NCBI RefSeq assembly: GCF_014145675.1
Contig: NZ_JACGZW010000011.1
Location: forward strand, 186,001 to 250,000
DNA length: 64,000 bases
Origin: Amycolatopsis dendrobii
Lineage (GTDB): Bacteria; Actinomycetota; Actinomycetes; Mycobacteriales; Pseudonocardiaceae
Direction: 5' to 3'
The position numbers and the translations under genes are program-made. Each line of letters begins with the position of its first letter. Positions within the stretch are counted from its first letter, which is position 1. Shown here piece after piece: positions 32,887 through 41,891 of this stretch. The notes under the pieces are model-generated. The model did no database searches. It was not told the origin of the DNA and saw only the letters and a program-made list of their open reading frames with translations.

Positions 32887-34092
32887 ATGACTGCCACTGA
32901 AGAACTCCGCATGCCGGTCGCCCGCACCTGCCCGTTCTCGCAGCCGGAGCAGTACGTCCGGATGCGCGAGCAGAGCGCGCTCACCCGCGTGGGGATACCC
33001 GGCGGCAAAGAGGCCTGGGTGGCCTCGCGGCACGAGGAAGCGCGGCAGATCCTCGGCGACCGCCGGTTCTCGTCCGACCGGTTCCTGCCCAATTTCCCGT
33101 TCCTGGCCGAGGGCGGGGCCGCGATCCTCACCAACACCAAGCAGAAAGCCATGATCGGGATGGACGCGCCCGAGCACGGCCAGGCCCGCCGGGAGGTGCT
33201 CGGCGAGTTCACCGTGAAGCGCGTCGAGGCGATGCGGCCGCGGATCCAGGAGATCGTCGACGGTCTCATCGACGAGTTGCTCGCCGGGCCGAAACCGGCT
33301 GACCTGGTGGAAAAGCTCTCGCTGCCGGTGCCGTCGCTGGTGATCTGCGAATTGCTCGGGGTCCCGTACGCCGATCACGACTACTTCCAAGAGCGCACCA
33401 TGGCGCTCATCCGGCGCAGCACCAGCATCGAGGATCGCAAGAAGGCCTCCGAGGAACTGCGCGCGTACCTCAGCGACCTCGTCGCGGCGAAGGAGAAGGA
33501 CCCGACCGACGACCTGCTCGGCAGGCAGATCGTCAAGCGTCGCGAGGAAGGCACTTACGACCACGACGCGATGATCGGGCTGTCGTTCCTGCTGCTGGTC
33601 GCCGGGCACGAGACCACCGCGAACATGATCTCGCTCGGCACCATCGGGCTGCTGGAGAACCCGGGGCAGCGCGCGACGATCGAGGCCGATCCGGGCAAGA
33701 CGCTGCTCGCGGTCGAGGAACTGCTGCGCTACTTCACGATCGTCGAAGGCGCGACCGCGCGGGTCGCGACCGAGGACGTGGAGATCGGCGGCGTCACGAT
33801 CAAGGCGGGCGAGGGCGTGCTCGTACTGGGCTACGCCGCGAACTGGGACCCGGAGGTGTTCGAGAGCCCGGAAAAGCTCGACCTCGAACGCGGCGCGCGC
33901 CACCACGTCGCGTTCGGGTTCGGACCGCACCAGTGCCTCGGCCAGAACCTGGCGCGGATGGAGCTGCAAATCGTGTTCGACACGCTGTTCCGCCGGGTCC
34001 CGACGCTCACGTGCACGCTCCCGGCCGACCAGCTGCCGGTGAAGAAGGACGCCACGATCTTCGGCCTGTACCAGTTGCCGGTGACCTGGTAG
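32887..34092 (+). CDS. cytochrome P450, second of tandem pair
   Basis: A 401-residue P450 with AGHETTANM in the I-helix, EELLRYF as ExxR, and FGFGPHQCLGQN with Cys350. The C-terminal half is nearly identical to the preceding P450 (LARMELQIVFDTLFRR shared), while the region after the first 40 residues differs, so this is a tandem duplication with diverged substrate-recognition loops. The start has GGGGAAACG before the ATG. The ferredoxin gene follows by 40 bp and probably serves both enzymes. No ferredoxin reductase is encoded nearby, so a housekeeping reductase must complete the chain. Confidence 0.94.
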   Translation: MTATEELRMPVARTCPFSQPEQYVRMREQSALTRVGIPGGKEAWVASRHEEARQILGDRRFSSDRFLPNFPFLAEGGAAILTNTKQKAMIGMDAPEHGQARREVLGEFTVKRVEAMRPRIQEIVDGLIDELLAGPKPADLVEKLSLPVPSLVICELLGVPYADHDYFQERTMALIRRSTSIEDRKKASEELRAYLSDLVAAKEKDPTDDLLGRQIVKRREEGTYDHDAMIGLSFLLLVAGHETTANMISLGTIGLLENPGQRATIEADPGKTLLAVEELLRYFTIVEGATARVATEDVEIGGVTIKAGEGVLVLGYAANWDPEVFESPEKLDLERGARHHVAFGFGPHQCLGQNLARMELQIVFDTLFRRVPTLTCTLPADQLPVKKDATIFGLYQLPVTW

Positions 34093-34132
34093 AGATCAGA
34101 GTGCTCCCACCACAAGCCAGGAAGAGGCCATC

Positions 34133-34327
34133 ATGAAGATCATCGCGGACACCGGCAAGTGCGTCGGCGCGGGCCAGTGCGTGCTCACCGAGCCCGCGCT
34201 GTTCGACCAGAGCGAGGACGACGGCACGGTCATCGTCCTCAACGACACTCCGGACGGCGAACTGGTCGAGAAGGCGCGCGAGGCCGTGAACATCTGCCCG
34301 AGCCAAGCGCTTTCGCTCGAGGAGTGA
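34133..34327 (+). CDS. 3Fe-4S-type ferredoxin
   Basis: A 64-residue acidic ferredoxin. Three cysteines (Cys10, Cys16 and Cys55 in DTGKCVGAGQCV and NICPSQAL) with no fourth ligand indicate a [3Fe-4S] cluster, the form that partners many actinobacterial P450s. GGAAGAGG precedes the ATG by 7 nt. It is last in the P450-P450-ferredoxin operon and delivers electrons to one or both P450s. A hairpin repeat element follows 4 bp after the stop and probably terminates the transcript. Confidence 0.95.
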   Translation: MKIIADTGKCVGAGQCVLTEPALFDQSEDDGTVIVLNDTPDGELVEKAREAVNICPSQALSLEE

Positions 34328-34331
34328 CGCA

Positions 34332-34379
34332 CCTCGTGAGTGCTTATGCCGGTTCTAACCGGGGTAAGCACTCACGAGG
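34332..34379. repeat. stop-donating palindromic repeat, copy 1
   Basis: A 48-bp palindrome with 23-bp arms (three mismatched pairs) around CT. The core is CCGGTTCTAACCGG and the outer arms carry CGTGAGTG/CACTCACG. It lies between the convergent ferredoxin and methyltransferase genes as a bidirectional terminator-like hairpin. On the minus strand its outer arm supplies the TCG-TGA end of the methyltransferase gene. Three more copies are at 36459, 42860 and 52546. Confidence 0.85.
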
Positions 34380-35175
34380 CAACGCGGACGGCGGTCACCG
34401 CGGCGGTCGAGTAGTTCGTCGTCAGCCGTCCGCCGCGGGCGTCGATCGCCGCGCCGACCTCGGCCAGAATCTGGTCGCGCTGCTCCGGCGTCGCCACGGT
34501 GACGCCGCCCTGCGTGGCGAGCAGGTCCAGCCATTCGTCGCGGCTGTAGTCCTGCGTCCACGCGTAATGCCAGTTCTCCGCCGTGCCGAACGCGCCGGTC
34601 CCGGCCAATCCGTCCGCGGCTTTGTCGAGCATCGGCTGATAGGCGTCGGGGCTGGGGCTTTTCAGGTAGTTGCCGCTGAACGGCGAATCCGGCATCGCCC
34701 TGCGCAACGCGTCCGCCAGCGCCAGCGAAATTTCTTCCGGCGGCATGAAGACGTGCCAGAACGCGACGAACCGGCCGCCCGGGCGGAGCACCTGCGCGGC
34801 CTTCGCGGCTCCCGCGGCCGGATCGACCCAGTGCCACGCCTGCCCGGACACGAGGGCGTCGAACGTCCGCCCGGCTGGGTCCCAATCCTCGAATTTCGCG
34901 ACCTCGACCGGGAAAACGCGCCGGGCGAACTCCGCCATCCGCGCGTCCGGCTCGACGCCGAGCACCACGGCGCCGCGGGCGTGGAATTGCCGCCCTTCGA
35001 TGCCGGTTCCACAGCCGACGTTGAGCAGTTCGCTTCCCGGACTGGCCGCGAGGACAGCGGTCACCAGTTCTTCCGGGTAACGCGGGCGGGCCCGGTCGTA
35101 GCGCTCGGGATCGACGCCGAACGACTCCGCCATGGTCCGGTGCTGATGCGGTTCGGGACGAGGTAAAGTGGGCAT
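34372..35175 (-). CDS. class I SAM-dependent methyltransferase
   Basis: A 267-residue methyltransferase. The SAM-binding motif I reads ELLNVGCGTGIEGR, followed by VLGVEPDARM (motif II acidic residue), ALVSGQAWHWVDP and LRPGGRFVAFWH, typical of the UbiE/COQ5-like methyltransferase 11/25 fold. The substrate is unknown. Its last sense codon and stop (TCG TGA) lie inside palindromic repeat copy 1. It is divergent from a TetR gene. Its ATG lies within the first of two operator palindromes, so it is probably repressed by that TetR. Confidence 0.9.
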   Translation of the reverse strand: MPTLPRPEPHQHRTMAESFGVDPERYDRARPRYPEELVTAVLAASPGSELLNVGCGTGIEGRQFHARGAVVLGVEPDARMAEFARRVFPVEVAKFEDWDPAGRTFDALVSGQAWHWVDPAAGAAKAAQVLRPGGRFVAFWHVFMPPEEISLALADALRRAMPDSPFSGNYLKSPSPDAYQPMLDKAADGLAGTGAFGTAENWHYAWTQDYSRDEWLDLLATQGGVTVATPEQRDQILAEVGAAIDARGGRLTTNYSTAAVTAVRVAS

Positions 35176-35203
35176 GCGCCCACCATAGTGGGCAAGCGCC
35201 CAC
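35168..35203. promoter_or_regulatory. double TetR operator in divergent promoter
   Basis: Two near-identical palindromes, GTGGGC-ATGC-GCCCAC variants, at 35168-35183 and 35188-35203. They are exactly 20 bp apart (two helical turns), between the methyltransferase and TetR genes. The left copy covers the methyltransferase start codon. Confidence 0.7.
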
Positions 35204-35226
35204 CATGGCCAGGAAGGACCGTCGAG

Positions 35227-35811
35227 TTGCCCACCGGGATCCATCTCCGCGACGTTCGCGCTCAGCTTTTCGACGCCGCGGAACGGGTTTTGCTGCGCGC
35301 GGGACCCAGCGGACTCACCAGCCGCGCCGTCACCACCGAGGCGGATTGCGCGAAGGGCGTGCTGCACCGGCATTTCGAGGATTTCGACGCTTTCCTCGCC
35401 GCATTGGTGCTCGACCGGATCCATCGTCTCGAAGCCCGCGCGGACGACCTGCACGCCGGGACCGGCGACCTGGTCGAAACCGTGGCCGAGGTGCTCACCG
35501 AGGTCTTCTCGTCGGTCGCGGTGTCGATCGTCGCCCTGATCACCTTCCGCGACGAACTGCGGCACCGGCTCCGTGCCGCGCGGCCAGGTCCGGGGATCCC
35601 GTTGGCGACCGACGCGGCGCACGTGCTGGCGAATTACCTTGCCGCAGAACAAGAACTCGGCCGGATCGCCCCGGGTGCGGATGTGCAGACACTGGCCCCG
35701 ACGCTCATCGGAGCCGGTCACCTGCTCTTCGCGGATCGCACCGGGGAACCACCCAGCGAGGAAGCCGTTCGCCAGATGGCGAGCACTGTCCTCGCCGGTT
35801 CCCTCCGCTGA
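35227..35811 (+). CDS. TetR-family regulator divergent from methyltransferase
   Basis: A 194-residue regulator with a TetR-type N-terminus (QLFDAAERVLLRAGPSGLTSRAVTTEADCAKGVLHRHF, in pieces) and a helical C-terminal domain. The TTG at 35227 is chosen because AGGAAGGA lies 8 nt upstream. A GTG at 35188 would lie inside the operator and has no ribosome binding site. It likely represses itself and the methyltransferase through the doubled palindrome. It converges with the DUF3995 gene, 1 bp apart. Confidence 0.85.
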   Translation: MPTGIHLRDVRAQLFDAAERVLLRAGPSGLTSRAVTTEADCAKGVLHRHFEDFDAFLAALVLDRIHRLEARADDLHAGTGDLVETVAEVLTEVFSSVAVSIVALITFRDELRHRLRAARPGPGIPLATDAAHVLANYLAAEQELGRIAPGADVQTLAPTLIGAGHLLFADRTGEPPSEEAVRQMASTVLAGSLR

Positions 35812-35812
35812 C

Positions 35813-36382
35813 TCACCCGATTCCCGTCGCGACCGCGGCCACCGACAACGCCAACGCACCGAGCGCGCCGACCACTCCGTACCGAGTCAGCGTGCGTCGG
35901 TCGTCGCGGTCCAGGACATACCGCGCGGCAGCCACCGCGAACGCGATACCGCCGACGATGAACCATGGGCCCCAGAGATAGAGATACCAGCCGACCAGCT
36001 CGCTCAGCGCTGGATCGACGGTCACGGCTCCGGTCTTCACCATCACGCCCTGCACGACGAACAGCCCGCCGTGCCAGGTAAGCAGGATCGCGGCGCCACC
36101 GCCGCAGAACACCATCGTCTGGCTGAGCCACCGGCCGCGCGGCCGCGTCAGACTGACGCCGACCACTGCGCCGAAAACCTTCAGCAGCCCGGTGATCACC
36201 AGGACGGCCACAAACCACGGCACCCGGTCCTGGGCGAGCTTCACCAGCGACGGCGACACAGTCGACTGCGCGCCGAACGTACTGCCGGTCGCCCAGACGA
36301 AGCTGGGGATCGCGAACAAGAGACCCCAGGCCGCGGCCGCGTAACCCGGCCATCTGCGCAACTCGGCTTGCTTCAACGACAT
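35813..36382 (-). CDS. DUF3995 membrane protein
   Basis: A 189-residue protein with four hydrophobic segments near residues 15-32, 52-75, 90-115 and 135-158, and a last one near 170-187. The pattern matches DUF3995, a small family of actinobacterial membrane proteins of unknown role. The start MSLKQAELRRWPGY at 36382 is preferred; an upstream in-frame start at 36439 lacks a ribosome binding site. It follows the ABC transporter operon on the same strand, but the palindromic repeat at 36459-36504 separates them. Confidence 0.75.
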   Translation of the reverse strand: MSLKQAELRRWPGYAAAAWGLLFAIPSFVWATGSTFGAQSTVSPSLVKLAQDRVPWFVAVLVITGLLKVFGAVVGVSLTRPRGRWLSQTMVFCGGGAAILLTWHGGLFVVQGVMVKTGAVTVDPALSELVGWYLYLWGPWFIVGGIAFAVAAARYVLDRDDRRTLTRYGVVGALGALALSVAAVATGIG

Positions 36383-36458
36383 GCGTCCAGCGTCGTCTGG
36401 CGCGCGGCAGAAGGGATCAGGCGCAAGGGGGAGGCGCATCCCTCGCGAGAGGTAGGGG

Positions 36459-36504
36459 GTCGTGAGTGTTCATCCCGGTTCTAACCGGCATGAACACTCA
36501 CGAC
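36459..36504. repeat. stop-donating palindromic repeat, copy 2
   Basis: A 46-bp palindrome with 22-bp arms (one mismatched pair) around CT and the CCGGTTCTAACCGG core. It begins 5 bp after the stop of the ABC ATPase gene and probably terminates the polyol operon. Here the element does not supply a stop codon, since the ATPase ends just outside it. Confidence 0.85.
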
Positions 36505-36508
36505 ACAC

Positions 36509-37591
<1,083 letters not shown>

Positions 37592-37603
37592 CTGCGTTCT
37601 CCC

Positions 37604-38485
37604 TTACTTCACAGCGCCCATGGACAGCCCGCGCACCAGGTGGTTCTGCGCGATCCAGCCGACGATCATCACCGGCAACGAGGCCAGCAGCGCGGCGGCG
37701 GACAGCTGAGCCCAGTACAGGCCCTCGCTGGTGATGAAGCCGACCAGGAAGACCGGCACGGTGCCTGCCCTGGCGGCGGTGAGGTTGACCGCGTAGAAGA
37801 ACTCCGTCCAGGAGAAGATCACGCAGATCAGCGCGGTCGCCGCGATCCCGGGCGCGACCACCGGCATGATGATCTTGCGCAGCAACGTCGGCAGGTTCGC
37901 CCCGTCGATCCGCGCCGCCTCGATCATTTCGCCGGGCACTTCCAGGAAGAACGACCGCATCATCCAGATCGCGAGCGGCAGGTTCATCGCGGTGTACAGG
38001 ATGATCAGCGCCCACACCGTGTCCAGCAGGTTGGTGTTCTGCGAGATCACGTACAGCGGGATGATCGCGGCCACGATCGGCAGCATCTTGGTCGACAGGA
38101 AGAAGCCCAGCGCGTTCTTCGTGCCCTTGACCGGGGCCAGCGACAGCGCGTACGCGGCCGGGATTCCCAGCAGCAGCACGAGCAGCGTCGAAATCACCGT
38201 GACGAACGCCGAATTTCCCAGGTACGGCAGGAAACCGCTGGTGAGAACGTTCGAGATCTGGTCGAACGTCGGGGTGAAGAACAGCTTCGGCGGATCGGTG
38301 TAGGCGTCGTTCTCCTGTTTGAACGCGGTGAGGATCATCCACAGCAACGGGAAAACGAAGAGGATCGCGATGATCCAGGTCGCGACGGTGAGCGTGCCCG
38401 GACCGTAGCGGCGTTTGGTCCGGCGGCGCGGAGGCGGCGCGGTGCCGGTAGCGGCGGGCGCGGCGGTGGCGGTTGCGGTGCTCAC
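37604..38485 (-). CDS. carbohydrate ABC transporter permease (MalG-like)
   Basis: A 293-residue permease with six membrane helices. The EAA loop EAARIDGANLPTLLRKIIMP contacts the ATPase. A basic, Pro-rich N-terminus precedes the first helix. The GTG start overlaps the stop of the partner permease gene as GTGA. It belongs to the family 1 carbohydrate uptake transporters, with sorbitol/mannitol-type systems the closest pattern; the substrate is inferred from the co-transcribed polyol-type dehydrogenase. Confidence 0.92.
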   Translation of the reverse strand: MSTATATAAPAATGTAPPPRRRTKRRYGPGTLTVATWIIAILFVFPLLWMILTAFKQENDAYTDPPKLFFTPTFDQISNVLTSGFLPYLGNSAFVTVISTLLVLLLGIPAAYALSLAPVKGTKNALGFFLSTKMLPIVAAIIPLYVISQNTNLLDTVWALIILYTAMNLPLAIWMMRSFFLEVPGEMIEAARIDGANLPTLLRKIIMPVVAPGIAATALICVIFSWTEFFYAVNLTAARAGTVPVFLVGFITSEGLYWAQLSAAALLASLPVMIVGWIAQNHLVRGLSMGAVK

Positions 38486-39414
38486 TTGACTCCTCCGTCC
38501 ACGGAGAACGCGCGGAACATCAGCCGCAGCGCGAACGTCGCGACGATCATCGTCAGGATGACCACCACCACGCCCATCGCGGACGACTGTCCGATGTCGA
38601 AGCCCTCGAACGCGCGCTGGTAGATGTAGAACGGCAGGTTCGTGCTGGCCGTGCCCGGACCGCCTTGCGTCATCAGGAAAATCGCGTCGAAACTGTTCAC
38701 GATGTAAATCGCGCCGAGCAGCGTGGCCAGCTGCAGGAACCGCGAAAGGTGCGGCAGCGTGATCGACACGAAGGTGCGCCAGCGGCTCGCGCCGTCCACC
38801 GACGCCGCCTCCAGCACCTCCTTCGACTGGCTCTGCAGCCCGGCGAGGATCAGCAGCGTCATGAACGGCGTCCACTGCCAGACGATCTGCGCCATCACCG
38901 CGGCCAGCGGGAACTGCGAAAGCCAGTCGGTGTCCGTGCCGAACACGAAGTGCAGCAACCCGTACGTCGGGTCGAACACCGTGGTCTTCCACAGCAGCGC
39001 GCCTGCCGCCGGGAGGATCAGGAAGGGCGTGATCAGCAGCGTGCGGACGAAGCCGCGGCCGAGGAACTTCCGGTCCAGCAGCACTGCGAGCCCGAGTCCG
39101 AGCAGCAGCGAAAGGAACACGCAGACCACGGTGAGCACCACGGTGTTCAGCAGCGCGCCGAGGAACGTCGTGTCGGTGAAGACGTCGATGTAGTTGCGGA
39201 AACCGACGAAATGCCGCGAGCCAGGACGCACCAGGTTCCACGACTGGAACGAGTAGAACAAGGTGAGCAGGAACGGAATCTGCGTCACCGCGATCACGAA
39301 GATCAACGCGGGCAGCAGCGGCAGCCGCCGTTTCCCGGCCGAACCGGTCACCTTCTTCGCAGCGGGCTTGGCGGTCGCCGGCGCGGTTCCGGCGGGGACG
39401 GAGAGGGTGCTCAT
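38482..39414 (-). CDS. carbohydrate ABC transporter permease (MalF-like)
   Basis: A 310-residue permease with six membrane helices from about residue 33 and the EAA loop EAASVDGASRWRTFVSITLP. It pairs with the downstream MalG-like permease to form the channel. The ATG overlaps the substrate-binding protein stop (ATGA), so the transporter genes are translationally coupled in order. Confidence 0.92.
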   Translation of the reverse strand: MSTLSVPAGTAPATAKPAAKKVTGSAGKRRLPLLPALIFVIAVTQIPFLLTLFYSFQSWNLVRPGSRHFVGFRNYIDVFTDTTFLGALLNTVVLTVVCVFLSLLLGLGLAVLLDRKFLGRGFVRTLLITPFLILPAAGALLWKTTVFDPTYGLLHFVFGTDTDWLSQFPLAAVMAQIVWQWTPFMTLLILAGLQSQSKEVLEAASVDGASRWRTFVSITLPHLSRFLQLATLLGAIYIVNSFDAIFLMTQGGPGTASTNLPFYIYQRAFEGFDIGQSSAMGVVVVILTMIVATFALRLMFRAFSVDGGVK

Positions 39415-40751
39415 CGCTGCACCTCCTGATACGACTTTCCGACGGTTTCCGCGTATTTCTGCGATTGCGCGAGCGCGTCGGCGACGGAGGTCTGACCGGC
39501 GATCGCGGCGGACAACTGCTGGCTCACCCGGGTGCCGAGATCCTGGAACTCCGGGATCCCGACGAACTGGATGCCGGGGTAGGGCACCGGGTTCACCATC
39601 GTCTTCTGCTGGTTGGCCGCCGCGATGCCGTCCAGCGTCGGCTGGGCGTAGGCCTTGGCGGCTTCCTTGTACTGCGGGATCTCATAGGTCGACTTGCGCG
39701 TGCCGGGCGGCACCCGGTTCCAGCCGTAGGTCTGGCCGACCTTCTTCGCGTACTCCTTGTTGGTCATCCACGCCATGAACTTCCAGGCGTCGTCCTTGTT
39801 CTTGCCGACCTTCGGAATGCCCAGCGCCCAGGTGTAAAGCCAGCCGCTCGCCTGGGTCTTCTCCACCGGCGCGGCGGCGTAGCCGTTCTTGCCGACGACG
39901 TGGCTGGTCTTCGGGTCTTCCGTGGTGCCGGTCATCGACGTGGCGTCATACCACATCGCGGCGTTGCCCTGGGCGTACTTCGTGCCGCATTCGGTGAACC
40001 CGGCGCTGGAGGCGCCGACCTCGCCGTGGTCGCGCAGCAGGTTCACGTAGAAGTTCGCCGCCTTGGTGAACTCCGGGCTAGTCAGCTTCGCGTTCCAGTC
40101 CTTGTCGAACCATTGCGCGCCGAAGGTGTTCGCGACCGTGGTGAACGGCGCGAGGCTCTCGCCCCAGCCCGGCTTGCCGCGCAGGCAGATCCCGGAGATG
40201 CCCGCCTGCTTGTCGTCGAGTTTCGCGGCGAAATCGGCGATCTGCTGCCACGTCGGATGCGCCGGCATGTCCAGCCCGGCCTTCTGGAACAGGTCCTTGC
40301 GGTAGACCACAAAGGACGATTCGCCGTAGAACGGCACCGCGTACATCTGGTTCTCGTACGACAGCGACTGCCGGATGCTCGGGATGAAGTCGGCCTCGTC
40401 GTATCCCGGCGTCGCCTTCATGTGCGGTTCGAGGTTCTCCAGCCAGCCGTTGGCCGCCCACTGCGGAGCCTCGTAATTGCTGATCATCACCACGTCGAAC
40501 TCGCCCCCCTGGGTGGCGGTGGACGCGGTGATCTTCGCCCTGGCCTCGTTTTCCGGCAGGGAAACGAATTTGAGCTTGATCCCGGGGTTGGCCTGCTCGA
40601 ACTCGCCCTTGAGCGAGATGGCGTCCTTCATCTGCGGATTGGACACGATCGCGACGACCAGTGTCCGCCCGCCGGTGCCGAGCGCCCCGGCTCCGGCGCA
40701 TCCCGTCACTAACAACGCTGTCGCGGCAAGGAGGCACAGGAGTTTACGCAC
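39411..40751 (-). CDS. extracellular sugar/polyol-binding lipoprotein
   Basis: A 446-residue family 1 solute-binding lipoprotein. The signal peptide ends with the lipobox LVTGC (Cys18). Typical features include VSLPENEARAKI, GGEFDVVMISNYEAPQWA and GWLYTWALGIP. The GTG at 40751 is chosen because GGAGG lies 8 nt upstream; a GTG at 40760 abuts the same site. The pattern is closest to mannitol/sorbitol-binding proteins. It overlaps the dehydrogenase gene by 8 bp. It captures the sugar alcohol outside the membrane and hands it to the two permeases. Confidence 0.9.
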   Translation of the reverse strand: MRKLLCLLAATALLVTGCAGAGALGTGGRTLVVAIVSNPQMKDAISLKGEFEQANPGIKLKFVSLPENEARAKITASTATQGGEFDVVMISNYEAPQWAANGWLENLEPHMKATPGYDEADFIPSIRQSLSYENQMYAVPFYGESSFVVYRKDLFQKAGLDMPAHPTWQQIADFAAKLDDKQAGISGICLRGKPGWGESLAPFTTVANTFGAQWFDKDWNAKLTSPEFTKAANFYVNLLRDHGEVGASSAGFTECGTKYAQGNAAMWYDATSMTGTTEDPKTSHVVGKNGYAAAPVEKTQASGWLYTWALGIPKVGKNKDDAWKFMAWMTNKEYAKKVGQTYGWNRVPPGTRKSTYEIPQYKEAAKAYAQPTLDGIAAANQQKTMVNPVPYPGIQFVGIPEFQDLGTRVSQQLSAAIAGQTSVADALAQSQKYAETVGKSYQEVQR

Positions 40752-41751
40752 GGCCGCCACCTCCGGGCAGCACCTGGATCTTGAGGCCGGACCCGCTGCG
40801 CATCTTCGCCAGCGCCTCCGGGTACTGCTCCAGCGGCAGAGTGTCGGTGATCAGCGCTTCGGTGTCGATGTAGCCGTTCGCGACGAGGTCGAGCGCGTTG
40901 CCGTAGCTGTTCAGCACGGCCATCGAGCCGACGATGGTGATTTCGTCGTTGTAAATGCGGAACGGCGAGAGCGCGACGCGTGCTTCGGCCGGAGCGACGC
41001 CGAAGACGAGCAACCGGCCACCGCGGTGCAGCGCGTTGAAAGCCGCCTCGATCGCGGGTGCCGCGCCGGTGCAGTCCACGGCGGCGTCGAAGCGTTCGTC
41101 GTCCAATTCGGACACGTCGGAGGCGACCGCGGTCGCGCCGAGATCAGTCGCCCGAGGAAGCCGTGCCGCATTGCGGTCGACCATCGTCACGTGTGCGCCC
41201 GCGCGAATCAGGAGCTGCTGCATGATCAGGCCCATCGTGCCCGCGCCGACCACGAGGAAGCGTTCGCCCGCCTCCACGCCGATCCGGCGCACGCCGTGCA
41301 CCGCGCAGGAAACGGGTTCGACCAGCGCGCCCTGTTCCCAGGTCATCGAGTCGGGCATCTGGTAGCAGGTGTCGGCGGGCACCGCGACGTACTCGGCGAA
41401 GGCGCCGTTGACGGTGTCGCCGGTCGCGTTCCAGTTCGCGCAGAGATTGCCGTGCCCGGACCGGCACGGGGTGCAGTATCCGCAGTAGATCGACGGGTCG
41501 ACCGCGACCCGGTCGCCGACCTTCCACTCGGCGGGCACGTCCGCGCCGAGTTCGACGATCTCCCCGGAGAACTCGTGCCCGGGGACGATGGGATACGGGG
41601 TCGGCGGGAAATGCCCGTCGGCGATGTGCAGGTCCGTGCCGCAGATCCCGCAGGCACCCACCTTCACGACGACCTGGCGCTCCCCGGGCTTCGGATCGGG
41701 AACCTCGCCGACCCGGATCTCCCCGGGCCGGTCCACGATCGCGGCGCGCAT
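40744..41751 (-). CDS. zinc-dependent polyol/alcohol dehydrogenase
   Basis: A 335-residue medium-chain dehydrogenase. Catalytic zinc ligands are in GACGICGTDLH (Cys), GHEFSGE (His-Glu) and the VEPVSCAVHG region; structural zinc cysteines lie in YCGYCTPCRSGHGNLC. The NAD-binding motif is LVVGAGTMGLIMQ. The pattern matches sorbitol/arabitol-type dehydrogenases that oxidise the imported polyol to a ketose. It is the first gene of the transporter operon and is divergent from the SorC-type regulator. GGAAGG precedes the ATG by about 9 nt. Confidence 0.9.
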   Translation of the reverse strand: MRAAIVDRPGEIRVGEVPDPKPGERQVVVKVGACGICGTDLHIADGHFPPTPYPIVPGHEFSGEIVELGADVPAEWKVGDRVAVDPSIYCGYCTPCRSGHGNLCANWNATGDTVNGAFAEYVAVPADTCYQMPDSMTWEQGALVEPVSCAVHGVRRIGVEAGERFLVVGAGTMGLIMQQLLIRAGAHVTMVDRNAARLPRATDLGATAVASDVSELDDERFDAAVDCTGAAPAIEAAFNALHRGGRLLVFGVAPAEARVALSPFRIYNDEITIVGSMAVLNSYGNALDLVANGYIDTEALITDTLPLEQYPEALAKMRSGSGLKIQVLPGGGGRA

Positions 41752-41772
41752 GCGTCATCACCTTCCAAGATG

Positions 41773-41891
41773 CTCGTTTGAGCGATTTTGACTTATGCCG
41801 TAGGTAAGATGCGTAGGCATTAGAGGCCGCTGCCTGCGGATCCGTCAACCGGCAAAGCTCATTTTTGCGCTATCCTGCTCATGTGAGCAGG
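41773..41891. promoter_or_regulatory. divergent promoter with operator palindromes
   Basis: The 132-bp gap between dehydrogenase and regulator holds GCTC-GTTT-GAGC at 41773-41784. It also holds a perfect 18-bp palindrome, CCTGCTCATGTGAGCAGG (41874-41891), that covers the regulator's GTG start. A -10 box TATCCT (41871-41876) ends 6 nt before that GTG, so the regulator mRNA is leaderless. Binding at the palindrome would block the regulator's own transcription. Confidence 0.65.
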
